Positions 24,812 through 33,581 of a DNA stretch of 64,000 nt are shown in pieces (the stretch's first letter is position 1; the number at the start of each line of letters is the position of its first letter). The position numbers and the translations under genes are program-made. The notes beneath the pieces were generated by a model. It made no database searches. It saw only the letters and a program-made list of their open reading frames with translations, and was not told the DNA's origin. Source of the stretch: Chryseobacterium carnipullorum (GTDB lineage: Bacteria > Bacteroidota > Bacteroidia > Flavobacteriales > Weeksellaceae); NCBI RefSeq assembly GCF_900142785.1, contig NZ_FRCD01000002.1:1-64000 (forward strand), written 5' to 3'.

Positions 24812-26035
24812 TCAATTAACAATCACATCATCAAGATCCTTCCAGAACATCGGATAAGATTTTTCCACTACATCTTCGTCCTCAATGTTGAGCTCCTTAA
24901 TAAGACAGAACGGAGCAAAACTCATCGCCATCCTGTGATCCTGGTAAGTTCCGATGGAAATATTTTCTTCCGGTTCTCCAAAACTGACAGATTTGATCGT
25001 AAGGTCTGTGATCTCTGTTTCGGTACCCAGTTTTTTCAGTTCATTATATAAAGCCTGAAGTCTGTCGGTTTCTTTTACTCTTAAAGTTCCCAGTCCGGAA
25101 ATTTCAAAAGGAATTTTTAATGCTGCAGCCGTTACACAAAGTGTTTGGGCGATATCCGGGCAGTTGTTCATATCCAGAATGATTTTTTTCGGGAAAGAAA
25201 AATCGGCCTCCGGCTGTAAAGTGATTTTATGTTCGTCTTCTGTGAATATTGTTTTAATACCGAAAAAGTCTTCATAAATCCCGGCAATTGCAGAATCTCC
25301 CTGAGTAGACTCTTTGTAAAAACTTTTCAGGTGGATGGTTTCTCTTCCCAGCGCAGCTATCGAGTAGAAGTACGAAGCTGAGCTCCAGTCACTTTCAACC
25401 TCATAATTCACGGGTGATGATTCATCATTCCCATGAAAAGGTTCCACTTTAATAGTATTTCCTTCAAAACTGTTTTTAATTCCGAATCTTGTCAGAATAT
25501 CCAGCGTCATTTCTATATATGATCTTGAAGTTATTTCACCCACTAAGTTTATTTCCAATCCGCTGTCCAGTTTCCCTGCAATCAGAAGAAGGGAAGTGAT
25601 GAACTGGCTGGATATATTAGCCGGAACATTCACCTGCTTTTGAGTGATCTTCTTTCCGGTAATTTTTAAAGGCGGAAAACCTTCATTTTCCAAATACTCA
25701 ATCTCTACCCCCAGATCTTTTAATGCGCTGACCAGGTTCTTGATCGGTCTTTCTTTCATCCTTTTGGATCCGGTAAGAATGGTGGTCTTCCCTTCAAAAA
25801 TAGAATAATAGGAGGCAAGGAAACGCATAGCCGTTCCTGCGTGATGGATATCCACAATTTCAGTGTTTTCAGACAGCGCCTTTTTCAGGAGCTGCGTATC
25901 CTGAGAATTGGATAAATTGCCAATGTGTATATTTTTGAATAAACTTTCCAAAATCAACAAACGATTCGAAATACTTTTCGAACCGCTGATCTGAACTGTT
26001 TTATCTCTTAGTAATTTTGATTTTTCTAACTTCAT
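24812..26035 (-). CDS. aroA: 3-phosphoshikimate 1-carboxyvinyltransferase (EPSP synthase)
   Basis: 407 residues, slightly short for the family (about 430). It catalyses the sixth step of the shikimate pathway, joining phosphoenolpyruvate to shikimate-3-phosphate, in the cytoplasm. Visible motifs are the N-terminal KSISNR (20-25), the PEP-site HAGTAMRFLASYY (61-73, equivalent to NAGTAMR), RPIKNLV, SDWSSASYFY, and LRVKETDR near the C-terminus, followed by DHRMAMSFA. Its start lies 87 bases after the MazG-like gene, with a short repeat patch between them, so it may be the last gene of that minus-strand unit. Confidence 0.95.
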   Translation of the reverse strand: MKLEKSKLLRDKTVQISGSKSISNRLLILESLFKNIHIGNLSNSQDTQLLKKALSENTEIVDIHHAGTAMRFLASYYSIFEGKTTILTGSKRMKERPIKNLVSALKDLGVEIEYLENEGFPPLKITGKKITQKQVNVPANISSQFITSLLLIAGKLDSGLEINLVGEITSRSYIEMTLDILTRFGIKNSFEGNTIKVEPFHGNDESSPVNYEVESDWSSASYFYSIAALGRETIHLKSFYKESTQGDSAIAGIYEDFFGIKTIFTEDEHKITLQPEADFSFPKKIILDMNNCPDIAQTLCVTAAALKIPFEISGLGTLRVKETDRLQALYNELKKLGTETEITDLTIKSVSFGEPEENISIGTYQDHRMAMSFAPFCLIKELNIEDEDVVEKSYPMFWKDLDDVIVN

Positions 26036-26052
26036 TGTTTCTTCGGATTAAA

Positions 26053-26109
26053 GATGTCAGATGACAGACATCAGATTTCAGACTGCCATGAGCCTGTGAT
26101 CTGAAATCT
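26053..26109. repeat. Intergenic repeat patch with 10-bp inverted repeat
   Basis: Repeated words of the type AGATGTCAGATGACAGACATCAGA, with AGATTTCAGA (26073-26082) inverted as TCTGAAATCT (26100-26109) across 17 bases. It resembles the other low-complexity patches of this window. It lies between the MazG-like gene and aroA and could form a hairpin in the transcript, but without a T-run. Confidence 0.55.
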
Positions 26110-26122
26110 CATATCTTGTATC

Positions 26123-26449
26123 TTATTTTAATTTTTCATTATTCTGATGCCGGTCTTTATCGCGGTCAGTCTTAATCTTCATCTTTTTATCGAAAGCTTC
26201 CTGCAGATTCACTCCGGTTTGATTGGCCAGACATAAAGTTACAAACAGTACATCTGCCAGTTCTTCCCCAAGGTCTTTGCTTTTATCGCTTTCTTTTTCG
26301 CTCTGTTCTCCATACCTTCTGGCGATGATCCTGGCTACTTCACCCACTTCTTCAGTCAACATAGCCATATTGGTCAGTTCATTGAAATATCGGACGCCGA
26401 TGGTTTTGATCCATTCGTCGACCTGCTGTTGCAGTTGTGTGATTTCCAT
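26123..26449 (-). CDS. MazG-like nucleotide pyrophosphohydrolase
   Basis: 108 residues, the size of single-domain MazG-like proteins. It has the metal-binding pattern of the all-alpha NTP pyrophosphatase family: MLTEEVGEVARII (EEVGE) and, further on, DLGEELADVLFVTLCLANQTG (the E..D motif). A Lys-rich tail (KKMKIKTDRDKDRHQNNEKLK) follows. Such enzymes hydrolyse (d)NTPs, often non-standard ones, to monophosphate and pyrophosphate. Its ATG overlaps the stop of the upstream lipoprotein gene by one base (TAATG), pointing to translational coupling. Confidence 0.9.
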   Translation of the reverse strand: MEITQLQQQVDEWIKTIGVRYFNELTNMAMLTEEVGEVARIIARRYGEQSEKESDKSKDLGEELADVLFVTLCLANQTGVNLQEAFDKKMKIKTDRDKDRHQNNEKLK

Positions 26450-27858
26450 TATTGATAAGCTCCTAAAGTAGGATTGGTGGTTCTGGATACATTCACAATA
26501 TCAAGAGGGACAGTTCCTGCTACAGTTAGATTTCCTTTTCCTCTTGCCGGAGATGCCGTCTTTACTCTTAAATTCATCTTCGCTGCAAAATAGTTAAGGA
26601 ATTGCGGATCTTCATTCTTGATGCTCTGTACTACTCTTACATTATTATCAAAAGGGAAACCGGCTTCAGGTACCCCTGAGTATTTGATGAGCGAGTTCTG
26701 GATCAGGAATTCAAACTGCTGTCCCGGAGTTTGCTCAAAATTAACAGAGTTGTCCCTGTCTGAATACACAATACTATTCTTTATATCAAGACGCTGAAGA
26801 GCTCCCTGTTCTGTAGTTCCTGCTGCATTTTTCCATTCGTTAGCTGCAGTTATTCCGTTTCTGTTGAATGATCCCATTGTTCTGGAATAATTGGCAATGG
26901 TCGCGTGGGTGTAGCTGTGATTTCCTCCTCTGAAGATCCCGATACATGACTCACCGCAGTTATTCATTACGAGGTTTTTAGCGGTCACCGTAGATCCTAC
27001 AGCATAAATTCCGTATTCAAAGAAGGTATGGATGAATGAATTACTGATGTTGGCCGTATTTTGTTTCATATCCAGTCCTCTGGTTCCTCCGAAAAGTCTG
27101 GCGAAATTCATATTAAGATTGGAGTTTGCTTCCATGCGGATAGAATTCCAGTTTTTAGGAAGCGTGTCGTGATCAAGGTCATTTCGGTCGCCACGGAGAA
27201 TAACTTCATCATTCAGGGCTCCGTTGATATTTAATGTAGCCCCTGTTGATACTTTCATCCCACTGTTGGTGTGGAAATACACTTTTGTTCCGGGCTGAAT
27301 ATCCAGTGTTATATTAGGATTAACCGTAAGGTCACCATAGATGATCTTCGCTTTGTTTTTGTTCCATATGGTATGCGTAGTGATCAAATTAGGATTGGTA
27401 GGAGTCTGGATAAAGAATTCTGCATCCTGTACCACTGAAAATAAAGTCACATGCTGCTGTCCTGCGCCACTGTTGAATAAAATCTTATCTTCTGCTATAG
27501 CTTGCGGACCTGTAGCTTCAGGTGCTATTTCAACAAAAATATACATACTGTCTTTCTTTCTCAAAGGCACATCTTTGAAATCAAATCCAGGTTTTCCGTC
27601 TACATTGATCCTATATAATGATGCACTTCCTTTTTCAAGATTGATTCTTGGAATGAGAACGTCCTTGTCTTCATTATTATATACCTTTACGACATAGGTT
27701 TCAGAACGTACCTGGTGATAAACCGTGTCACAGAATACGGTGTCTTTTGAAAAACTCAACTGTTGTGAGGGAGCATCAAAAGTAATATCGTCTTTATTAC
27801 ATGATACCGCCACAAGAAGCATCCAGAAAGAAAAAGCCAGTAATAGTTTGAATTTCAT
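26449..27858 (-). CDS. Putative beta-helix lipoprotein
   Basis: 469 residues with lipobox AVSC (Cys about residue 20). The N-terminal part (to about residue 135) reads as a beta-sandwich (FDTVY, YVVKVYNNEDKDVLIPRI). The middle has repeating short strands such as TNPNITLDIQPGTKVYFHTNSG, AKNLVMNNCGESCIG and ARLFGGTRGLDMKQN, as in right-handed parallel beta-helix proteins. It is conserved-looking and of unknown role, possibly cell-surface. It is first of the lipoprotein-mazG-aroA unit and has a -7 promoter element shortly before its start. Confidence 0.82.
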   Translation of the reverse strand: MKFKLLLAFSFWMLLVAVSCNKDDITFDAPSQQLSFSKDTVFCDTVYHQVRSETYVVKVYNNEDKDVLIPRINLEKGSASLYRINVDGKPGFDFKDVPLRKKDSMYIFVEIAPEATGPQAIAEDKILFNSGAGQQHVTLFSVVQDAEFFIQTPTNPNLITTHTIWNKNKAKIIYGDLTVNPNITLDIQPGTKVYFHTNSGMKVSTGATLNINGALNDEVILRGDRNDLDHDTLPKNWNSIRMEANSNLNMNFARLFGGTRGLDMKQNTANISNSFIHTFFEYGIYAVGSTVTAKNLVMNNCGESCIGIFRGGNHSYTHATIANYSRTMGSFNRNGITAANEWKNAAGTTEQGALQRLDIKNSIVYSDRDNSVNFEQTPGQQFEFLIQNSLIKYSGVPEAGFPFDNNVRVVQSIKNEDPQFLNYFAAKMNLRVKTASPARGKGNLTVAGTVPLDIVNVSRTTNPTLGAYQ

Positions 27859-27882
27859 CGAAATTAAAGTTTAAATAGATTC

Positions 27883-27890
27883 CAAATTTA
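27883..27890 (-). promoter_or_regulatory. -7 promoter element TAAATTTG before the beta-helix lipoprotein gene
   Basis: An exact TAnnTTTG match on the minus strand, 24 bases before the ATG. The -33 element is not clear. Confidence 0.55.
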
Positions 27891-27938
27891 ACGAAAATAC
27901 TTTGAATTTCTTATCAATAAAAAAAATTGGATGCAGTA

Positions 27939-27969
27939 TTTGGATATTTAAAAAAATGTTGTATTTTTG
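27939..27969 (+). promoter_or_regulatory. Promoter of rpmE
   Basis: A TTTG element at 27939-27942 and an exact -7 box TATTTTTG at 27962-27969, separated by 19 bases, which is the canonical Bacteroidota arrangement. The leader would be about 64 bases. Confidence 0.8.
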
Positions 27970-28039
27970 CAGCCTAAAATTAGCAGAGAAATACCATTAC
28001 TATTTCGAAAGCAAACTTTAATTTTTTAAAAATTGTATT

Positions 28040-28291
28040 ATGAAAAAAGGAATCCACCCAGAAAATTATAGACTTGTTGTTTTCAAAGATATGAGTAACG
28101 ACGACGTGTTTCTTTGTAAGTCTACTGCAGAAACAAAAGATAGCATTGAATTTGAAGGACAAGAATACCCATTGATCAAAATGGAAATCTCTTCAACTTC
28201 TCACCCTTTCTACACTGGTAAAGTGAAACTGGTTGACACTGCAGGTAGAGTTGATAAGTTTATGAACAAATACAAAAAATTCAGCAAGTAA
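28040..28291 (+). CDS. rpmE2: 50S ribosomal protein L31, type B
   Basis: 83 residues, beginning [17 protein letters not shown] and containing [24 protein letters not shown], the core of the L31 family. It has only one Cys, so it is the zinc-free type B form made instead of the CxxC-bearing form. It binds 23S and 5S rRNA at the central protuberance and bridges to the small subunit. It has its own promoter and terminator. Confidence 0.97.
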   Translation: MKKGIHPENYRLVVFKDMSNDDVFLCKSTAETKDSIEFEGQEYPLIKMEISSTSHPFYTGKVKLVDTAGRVDKFMNKYKKFSK

Positions 28292-28313
28292 TTTTTTGTT
28301 ACCCAACATACTG

Positions 28314-28345
28314 AAGTCTTCCAATTGATTGGAAGACTTTTTTTG
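28314..28345 (+). terminator. Intrinsic terminator after rpmE
   Basis: A perfect 11-bp stem (AAGTCTTCCAA, 28314-28324, with TTGGAAGACTT, 28329-28339), a 4-base loop and a run of T to about 28345. Confidence 0.93.
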
Positions 28346-28448
28346 TTAATAGAATTTAGTTGGGTATGTTTTGTACTTTATTTCTATAAATTGAAATCAT
28401 ATTCTTTTCAAACAGAAAGAAACATATTCTTACGGAGACTTTTATAAA

Positions 28449-28600
28449 CTAATCTCTAACTTCTGACATCTAATTTCTCCATTCCCGCTATTTTCGTATT
28501 TTTGTTCTGAACAGAAATGAGATCCTGTCAATTGGTTGTCAACGATAAGACTTCCAGGTTTCAGCCTCTAACTTCTAACTTCTAATCTCTAACTTCTATA
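28449..28600. repeat. Pyrimidine-rich TCTAACTTC-type repeats in the leader of the GlmU-like gene
   Basis: Repeated words of the form TCTAACTTCT occur at about 28452-28480 and 28563-28600, the latter as nearly perfect tandem copies ending 3 bases before the ATG. Between them is an exact -7 element, TATTTTTG at 28497-28504, so the second block would lie in a leader of about 90 bases. The pyrimidine-rich leader would be unstructured. Confidence 0.6.
28497..28504 (+). promoter_or_regulatory. -7 promoter element TATTTTTG before the GlmU-like gene
   Basis: An exact TAnnTTTG match about 100 bases before the start codon. An imperfect ATTTC lies about 19 bases upstream in the -33 place. Confidence 0.5.
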
Positions 28601-28602
28601 CA

Positions 28603-29763
28603 ATGCAATTAGTATTTTCAGATGCCCAATATTGGGAAGATTTCCTTCCTCTTACCTTTACCCGTCCTGTAGCCGCCATGCGATGCGGAATTCTTACTTT
28701 TTCTGAACGATGGCAAAAGATCCTGGGAAATACCGAAGTTTCTTACTTTACTGAAAATTATCTTCAGGATAAATTTAAAACTCCCGAAGACAAGGAAAGT
28801 CTTTTCCTGGTTACTAATTTTCTTCCTACAGAAACTGTAATCCAACAGATCAAAGACCTTAAACAAGGAGAGGCGCTCGTTTATGAAGATGAACTGGTCG
28901 CTGCTAAAATCAATATGAAAGGGTTTTCCCTGAATCAGATTGAAAAGATGACAGATATCAAAGAGGAATTAATTTTCTTTAAAAAACCAACCGATCTGTT
29001 TACGTATAATCATCTGGCCATAGATTTTGATTTTGCCTTGCTTACAGAAGGGAGAACATCACAGGAACTATCTTCTACCAATGGGTTTTTAGGAGATAAA
29101 AAAGACCTGTTTATAGAAGAAGGAGCGCAGATAGAATTTTCTACCATCAATACAAAAACGGGGAAGATCTATATAGGAAAAAATGCTGAGGTGATGGAAG
29201 GTTGTAATCTTCGCGGACCGATTTCATTAGGAGAGGATTCTAAGTTTAATTTAGGATCAAAAATTTACGGAGCTACTACAGTGGGACCTCATTGTAAAGT
29301 AGGTGGTGAAGTGAATAACATTATTATATTTGGTTATTCAAGCAAAGGTCATGAGGGTTTTGTAGGAAATTCAGTGATTGGTGAATGGTGTAATTTCGGA
29401 GCAGATACCAATTCTTCCAACCTTAAAAATAATTACAGCCACGTCAAATTATGGAATTACAGAACAAAGGCTTTCGAAGATACAGGACTTCAGTTTGCGG
29501 GGCTGATCATGGGCGATCATTCCAAAACAGCGATCAATACCCAATTGAATACCGGAACTGTAATTGGCGTTGCTTCCAATATATTCAAACCCGGTTTTCC
29601 ACCCAATCTGGTAGAAAACTTTTCGTGGGGCGGAGGTAAAGATGATGAAAGATTTAAGCTGGACAAAGCTTATGAAGTCGCGGAAAGAGCTATGGCAAGA
29701 AGGAAAATGCCATTAACCGATGATGATAAAGCTATTTTAAAACATATTTTTGATACCTATTAA
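28603..29763 (+). CDS. GlmU-like sugar nucleotidyltransferase with left-handed beta-helix
   Basis: 386 residues. The N-terminus (VFSDAQYWEDFLPLTFTRP and CGILTFSERWQKIL) matches the Bacteroidota-type alternative GlmU group, which lacks the standard nucleotidyltransferase G-rich loop start. From about residue 190 the hexapeptide repeats of a left-handed beta-helix acyltransferase appear: IYIGKNAEVMEGCNLRGPISLG, then VIGEWCNFGADTNSSNLKNN and the GTVIGVASNIF segment. By family it should make UDP-N-acetylglucosamine, needed for peptidoglycan and LPS, or a related sugar nucleotide. The specific substrate is not certain. Confidence 0.88.
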   Translation: MQLVFSDAQYWEDFLPLTFTRPVAAMRCGILTFSERWQKILGNTEVSYFTENYLQDKFKTPEDKESLFLVTNFLPTETVIQQIKDLKQGEALVYEDELVAAKINMKGFSLNQIEKMTDIKEELIFFKKPTDLFTYNHLAIDFDFALLTEGRTSQELSSTNGFLGDKKDLFIEEGAQIEFSTINTKTGKIYIGKNAEVMEGCNLRGPISLGEDSKFNLGSKIYGATTVGPHCKVGGEVNNIIIFGYSSKGHEGFVGNSVIGEWCNFGADTNSSNLKNNYSHVKLWNYRTKAFEDTGLQFAGLIMGDHSKTAINTQLNTGTVIGVASNIFKPGFPPNLVENFSWGGGKDDERFKLDKAYEVAERAMARRKMPLTDDDKAILKHIFDTY

Positions 29764-29768
29764 TATTG

Positions 29769-29796
29769 AAAGCCTCCATTTCGGAGGTTTTTTTTG
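29769..29796 (+). terminator. Intrinsic terminator after the GlmU-like gene
   Basis: A stem of CCTCC (29773-29777) with GGAGG (29783-29787), extended by A-T pairs and one G-T pair, followed by eight T. Confidence 0.85.
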
Positions 29797-30385
29797 CTAC
29801 AAGTTATACAAGAACACTGATAATTGAGAATATTTCTTACCACTTTGTCCATATAAAAATCTTAGATTTTTGGAAAACTTATGTGTCCTTCTATGTAGTT
29901 GTAAGGTCAACTTAAATTAACTAAAGTGTTTTAAAAAAAATTGCCTTTGTGGTTATTATTTATTGACCACGGATTGCACAAAATAAATAGATTCACATAA
30001 CCCAATCATCTGGGTGATTCGTGTGATCTGCGGGAATTGTTTATCGTTCAAACCCCCACTACAAATAATTTTTTTTTATCCCACAAATCCCACAGATGAT
30101 TGTATTTCTAAAGGTATGGTAAGGAGAAGCAATGGGATGTAAGTTTTCTATCTCTTTATGAACTTTCAAATTTATTATACCGAAAAATAGCAGAAAACTT
30201 AAGATTTTGAAATTATCTTTCTAAAAAGAAAAAAAATAGGTATTTTTATAAAAATCATTGAAACGCTTTTGTAGAAGGGGTTTATGAGTATGTGGAAGAT
30301 GCGGAATGCAGGAAATATCAATTTTTTTAAAGTATCATGTAATAGAATTAAGATTTTAATTGTCTTACTAATAGAAACAAAACTC
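29797..30385. other. Gene-free intergenic stretch with degenerate inverted words
   Basis: About 590 bases before the sigma-factor gene. At about 30005-30036 there is ATCTGGGTGATTCGTGTGATCTGCGGGA, and at about 30080-30099 a degenerate inverted version, TCCCACAAATCCCACAGAT. Words of this kind look like remnants of a dispersed intergenic element. No credible open frame was seen; the frame running into the sigma-factor gene from 30284 has an AT-rich, non-protein-like beginning. Confidence 0.5.
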
Positions 30386-30895
30386 ATGACCCAAGAAACT
30401 TTCAAGAATACGGTGTTTATTCTCAAAGACGAGATGTATCGTTTTGCGAAAAGATTTGTGATGAGCAGTGATGAAGCAGAGGATGTGGTGCAGGACCTGA
30501 TGATAAAGTTCTGGCAGAAGAAGGAGGAACTCGAAAAGTTTGGAAATTTGAAATCCTATGCTTTAAAGTCCGTCCGGAACGAATGCCTGAACCGGCTGAA
30601 GCACCACGATGTAAAGTTGGGATTTGCAGATTTGCAGCTTCACCGCTCAGAATTATACAGCATGGATATCAATAATATGAAGGATTATATTATAGGATTT
30701 ATCAACCAGCTCCCGGAAAAACAGAAAATGGTGATCCATCTGAAAGATGTAGAAGAATATGAAGTCTCCGAAATCTCAGAAATGCTGGACATGGAAGAAA
30801 ACGCAGTACGAGTCAACCTGATGCGGGCGAGACAAAAAGTAAAAGAACAAATATCACAACTGATGAGCTATGAACAAAGATCAATTTCAGAATAA
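30386..30895 (+). CDS. RNA polymerase sigma factor, ECF-like sigma-70 family
   Basis: 169 residues from ATG 30386. Region 2 is visible at about 12-60 (RFVMSSDEAEDVVQDLMIKFWQ; the AEDVVQD motif is typical). Region 4 is visible at about 105-155 (LPEKQKMVIHLKDVEEYEVSEISEMLDMEENAVRVNLMRARQKV) with its helix-turn-helix. It should redirect RNA polymerase to a small set of promoters. The next gene overlaps it by 26 bases and encodes a single-span membrane protein, the common sigma/anti-sigma layout. The longer start at 30284 is rejected because those residues do not look like sigma region sequence. Confidence 0.92.
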   Translation: MTQETFKNTVFILKDEMYRFAKRFVMSSDEAEDVVQDLMIKFWQKKEELEKFGNLKSYALKSVRNECLNRLKHHDVKLGFADLQLHRSELYSMDINNMKDYIIGFINQLPEKQKMVIHLKDVEEYEVSEISEMLDMEENAVRVNLMRARQKVKEQISQLMSYEQRSISE

Positions 30896-31541
30896 ATACA
30901 ACGAAATCTTCCAGGATATCAAGGAAGAAAAAATGGATTGGAGCTTTGAAGATTTTCTTCAGAAGGCAGAAGGAGGAGTTCCTGACCCTGAAACTCAGCA
31001 GGCACCTATTATTCCGATACCGAAGAATAAACCTTCTTTCCCGAAATGGTTCTGGATGGCAGCAGGATTAGTCCTTCTCCTGAGTGTTGGCTTTTTCTTT
31101 AACGATTACCGTACCGGTGTTATTGAAAAAGAGCAATTCGTGAAAAATGAGGTTTTGAAACAGAAATCAAAATTTATAGAAGAGAATAATGACCATCAGG
31201 AACAGGTAGCGGTGAATCATACCGACTCTATTTCCGGAGCAAAGAAAGATTCTATATTTCAGGAGAATTCAGTAGCGGAAAAAGATGTGATGGATGAGAT
31301 TCTGCCTAAAAGAGGAAGACTTAAAAAAGAAGTAAAGCCTAGATTTGTGAACAATTCATCTTTTAGTAACAAAGCTTTAAAAGATTCAACAGGCTATAAA
31401 AATTCATATGTTATCGTCAACGGTAAAAGAATCGATAATGTTGAAGAAGCCATCAATGTGACTAAGTATTCATTCCAGATATTTGCGGATAACGTAAGTG
31501 AAAAATTAGCACAGCCTACCGTTGTAGAAGACGATTATTAA
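30870..31541 (+). CDS. Single-span membrane protein, putative anti-sigma factor
   Basis: 223 residues, overlapping the sigma gene by 26 bases. An acidic N-terminal region (DWSFEDFLQKAEG) precedes a transmembrane helix at about 64-83 (FWMAAGLVLLLSVGFFF). The C-terminal periplasmic part is Lys/Glu-rich. There is no zinc-binding anti-sigma motif and no FecR domain, so the anti-sigma role rests on operon position and topology. Confidence 0.78.
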   Translation: MNKDQFQNKYNEIFQDIKEEKMDWSFEDFLQKAEGGVPDPETQQAPIIPIPKNKPSFPKWFWMAAGLVLLLSVGFFFNDYRTGVIEKEQFVKNEVLKQKSKFIEENNDHQEQVAVNHTDSISGAKKDSIFQENSVAEKDVMDEILPKRGRLKKEVKPRFVNNSSFSNKALKDSTGYKNSYVIVNGKRIDNVEEAINVTKYSFQIFADNVSEKLAQPTVVEDDY

Positions 31542-31607
31542 CAAACAAAATAGATTATGCACCTGATCAGGCAAAAGTAATCAGCTTTAAAAAATAAAAA
31601 TTGACTC

Positions 31608-32888
31608 ATGAAAAAAATATTCATAATATTTGCCCTTGCCTTTTCCCATTTCTTTATGGTGTCCGGGCAAAGCGACAAGTTTGACCGACTTTTTGAGAAG
31701 TATCAGGAAGTGGAAGGAGTAACCTCTATTAAAATTGCTAAACCCATGTTTAGTATGCTTAGCAGTCTTAATATAGACGATTCACAGTTGGATCAGATCA
31801 AGCCGCTACTGTCTAAAATTAACGGATTAAAAATTCTGATCACCGAAAATCCTGAGAAAGCAAATAGCAAAGAAGGAATTCAGGTTCAGACTCATCTTGC
31901 ACAGCTAAACAAAGATGTGGCATCCTATTTAAAAACATTGAACTACAATGAGATCATGTCCGTTAATAATTCCGGAGCAAAGATTAAATTTCTTTCTGCG
32001 GAAGCAAAAGACGGGATCCTGGATGACCTGCTTTTAAGCATTGATGGAGGAAAAGGAGAGAATATCCTCGTCATGCTGGATGGAAAACTTTCGATGGATG
32101 ATGTGAACAAGATCATCAATTCCAGCGAAACAAAAACCAATTCTGTAACCAATACAAGAACTAGTTTTACCTCCGAGAGTAATTCTTCCTATCTGAACGG
32201 AGAGGCCAGAAATGTAGGTGAGTTTTCGGGAATTAGTGTAAGCACCGGCGTGAATGTAGTTTTCAAACAGGAAAGTCCTACCAATGTGAAAGTTATTGCA
32301 GATGCTGATAAACTTCAGTACGTGATTACTAAAGTGGAAAACGGAGTTTTAAAGGTATATATAGATAATAAAGGACAAAAAAATTTAAGATTTAAAAATT
32401 TAAGCGTTAATATTTCTTCACCTAGAATGGATAATATCAAAGCCTCGTCGGGAGCTAACTTCAGAGTGGTGAATTCTATAAAAGAAAACAGCTTGAATAT
32501 TGATGCTTCTTCCGGAGCGAATGTTAAGGGAGATTTTAAAATCACCAACGCAGTAGAAATTGCAGCTTCTTCAGGCTCAAATATAAGAGTAGGAGTTACG
32601 GCAACATCTGTTATGGTAAAGGCTTCCAGCGGATCCAATGCGGCTATTGAGGGAAAAGCTAATTCCGGACTAATAGATATCAGCAGCGGTGCTTTGTGTA
32701 AAGCAGACGAACTAAAACTGGATAATCTTGAAGCGGAGGCTACATCCGGAGGAAATCTTTCTGTGAATGTTTCCGGCAGACTTAAGGTAAGGGCTTCTTC
32801 AGGAGGATTGGTAAAATATAAAGGAAGACCGGAAATAGAAGCGAATATCAGCAAGACATCAGGAGGAACTCTGAAACCTATAGATTAA
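31608..32888 (+). CDS. Secreted DUF4252 plus GIN (DUF2807)-type beta-helix protein
   Basis: 426 residues; the signal peptide ends near VSGQ. Residues about 20-175 match DUF4252 (KFDRLFEKYQEVEGVTSIKI, later ILVMLDGKLSMDDVNKII). From about 205 the sequence changes to the autotransporter-like GIN/DUF2807 head domain: FSGISVSTGVNVVFKQ, then repeated ASSGA/ASSGS turns about every 18-20 residues, as in a beta-helix. Such a DUF4252-GIN combination in one chain is a fusion of two families. It is third in the sigma-factor operon, so it may be part of an envelope response. Function unknown. Confidence 0.85.
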   Translation: MKKIFIIFALAFSHFFMVSGQSDKFDRLFEKYQEVEGVTSIKIAKPMFSMLSSLNIDDSQLDQIKPLLSKINGLKILITENPEKANSKEGIQVQTHLAQLNKDVASYLKTLNYNEIMSVNNSGAKIKFLSAEAKDGILDDLLLSIDGGKGENILVMLDGKLSMDDVNKIINSSETKTNSVTNTRTSFTSESNSSYLNGEARNVGEFSGISVSTGVNVVFKQESPTNVKVIADADKLQYVITKVENGVLKVYIDNKGQKNLRFKNLSVNISSPRMDNIKASSGANFRVVNSIKENSLNIDASSGANVKGDFKITNAVEIAASSGSNIRVGVTATSVMVKASSGSNAAIEGKANSGLIDISSGALCKADELKLDNLEAEATSGGNLSVNVSGRLKVRASSGGLVKYKGRPEIEANISKTSGGTLKPID

Positions 32889-32901
32889 CAAATTAACAGC
32901 C

Positions 32902-33402
32902 ATGAAAACTTTAATAAAATTTTTTACAGGAATTTTAGCAGTGCTTATCCTTCAGTCGTGCATTGTTTCAGGAAGGCCTAATATCGATTTCTTTAAACAG
33001 TCCGGACACAATTATAAAGAAGCAAAATTTGCAAGTTTCAATGTCCCTGTATTTCTGGCCAAGCCTTTTATTAAAAAGGCGTTGAGGGAAGATGGCGAAA
33101 GTGAGGAAGTCATTGCGCTGATCAAGAAAATCTCAAAGATAAAAGTAATGACGGTAGATAACGGAAGCAAAGCCATGCTGAATGATTATTCTAAATATTT
33201 AAACAATAATGATTTTGAAGACTGGGCAACCATCAAACATGACGGAGAAAATGTCAATGTAAGAGTAAAACAGAATGGCGAAACCATTAAAAATATGATG
33301 ATCACTGTAAATTCAGATAAAGAATTGGTTTTCGTTGATGTGAGAGGGAGTTTTACGGCTGATGATATTTCAAAAGTAATTAATGAAGCAACTGATAAGT
33401 AA
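32902..33402 (+). CDS. DUF4252-domain lipoprotein
   Basis: 166 residues with a lipobox (LQSC, Cys20). The body (SGRPNIDFFKQ, FASFNVPVFLAKPFIKKAL, ending LVFVDVRGSFTADDISKVINEA) matches the DUF4252 region of the preceding gene product. It follows that gene by 13 bases and ends the operon; a terminator comes 60 bases later. Confidence 0.85.
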   Translation: MKTLIKFFTGILAVLILQSCIVSGRPNIDFFKQSGHNYKEAKFASFNVPVFLAKPFIKKALREDGESEEVIALIKKISKIKVMTVDNGSKAMLNDYSKYLNNNDFEDWATIKHDGENVNVRVKQNGETIKNMMITVNSDKELVFVDVRGSFTADDISKVINEATDK

Positions 33403-33460
33403 TCAGCTGCCTAGAGATATAACAAGTAGTTTCATACTACACTAATTATTTTGTACAGAA

Positions 33461-33488
33461 AGACCGTTCCTGATAAGAGCGGTTTTTC
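33461..33488 (+). terminator. Intrinsic terminator of the sigma-factor operon
   Basis: A 7-bp stem with one G-T pair (ACCGTTC, 33463-33469, with GAGCGGT, 33477-33483) followed by TTTT. Confidence 0.75.
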
Positions 33489-33535
33489 GATTTAAGTTAT
33501 TGATTATTAATTTTTATTTAAACTATTGAAAAGGA

Positions 33536-33567
33536 TTTTCATATCTCGCTGAAATAACCTAATTTTG
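33536..33567 (+). promoter_or_regulatory. Promoter of guaB
   Basis: An exact -7 box TAATTTTG at 33560-33567, with an imperfect TTTTC -33 element about 20 bases upstream. The leader would be about 10 bases. Confidence 0.6.
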
Positions 33568-33581
33568 CAAAGAAAGTAAAG

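Noticed and set aside
28449..28600. Possible CRISPR array
   Set aside because: The repeated words are about 10 bases, degenerate and without unique spacers of equal length; no cas gene is near.
30284..30385. Longer N-terminus for the sigma factor
   Set aside because: Residues before MTQETF do not resemble sigma region sequence and lie in AT-rich leader DNA.
32315..32854. Long antisense open frame (179 codons) in the DUF4252-GIN gene
   Set aside because: It mirrors the repetitive beta-helix part on the other strand; low-complexity composition and no start context.
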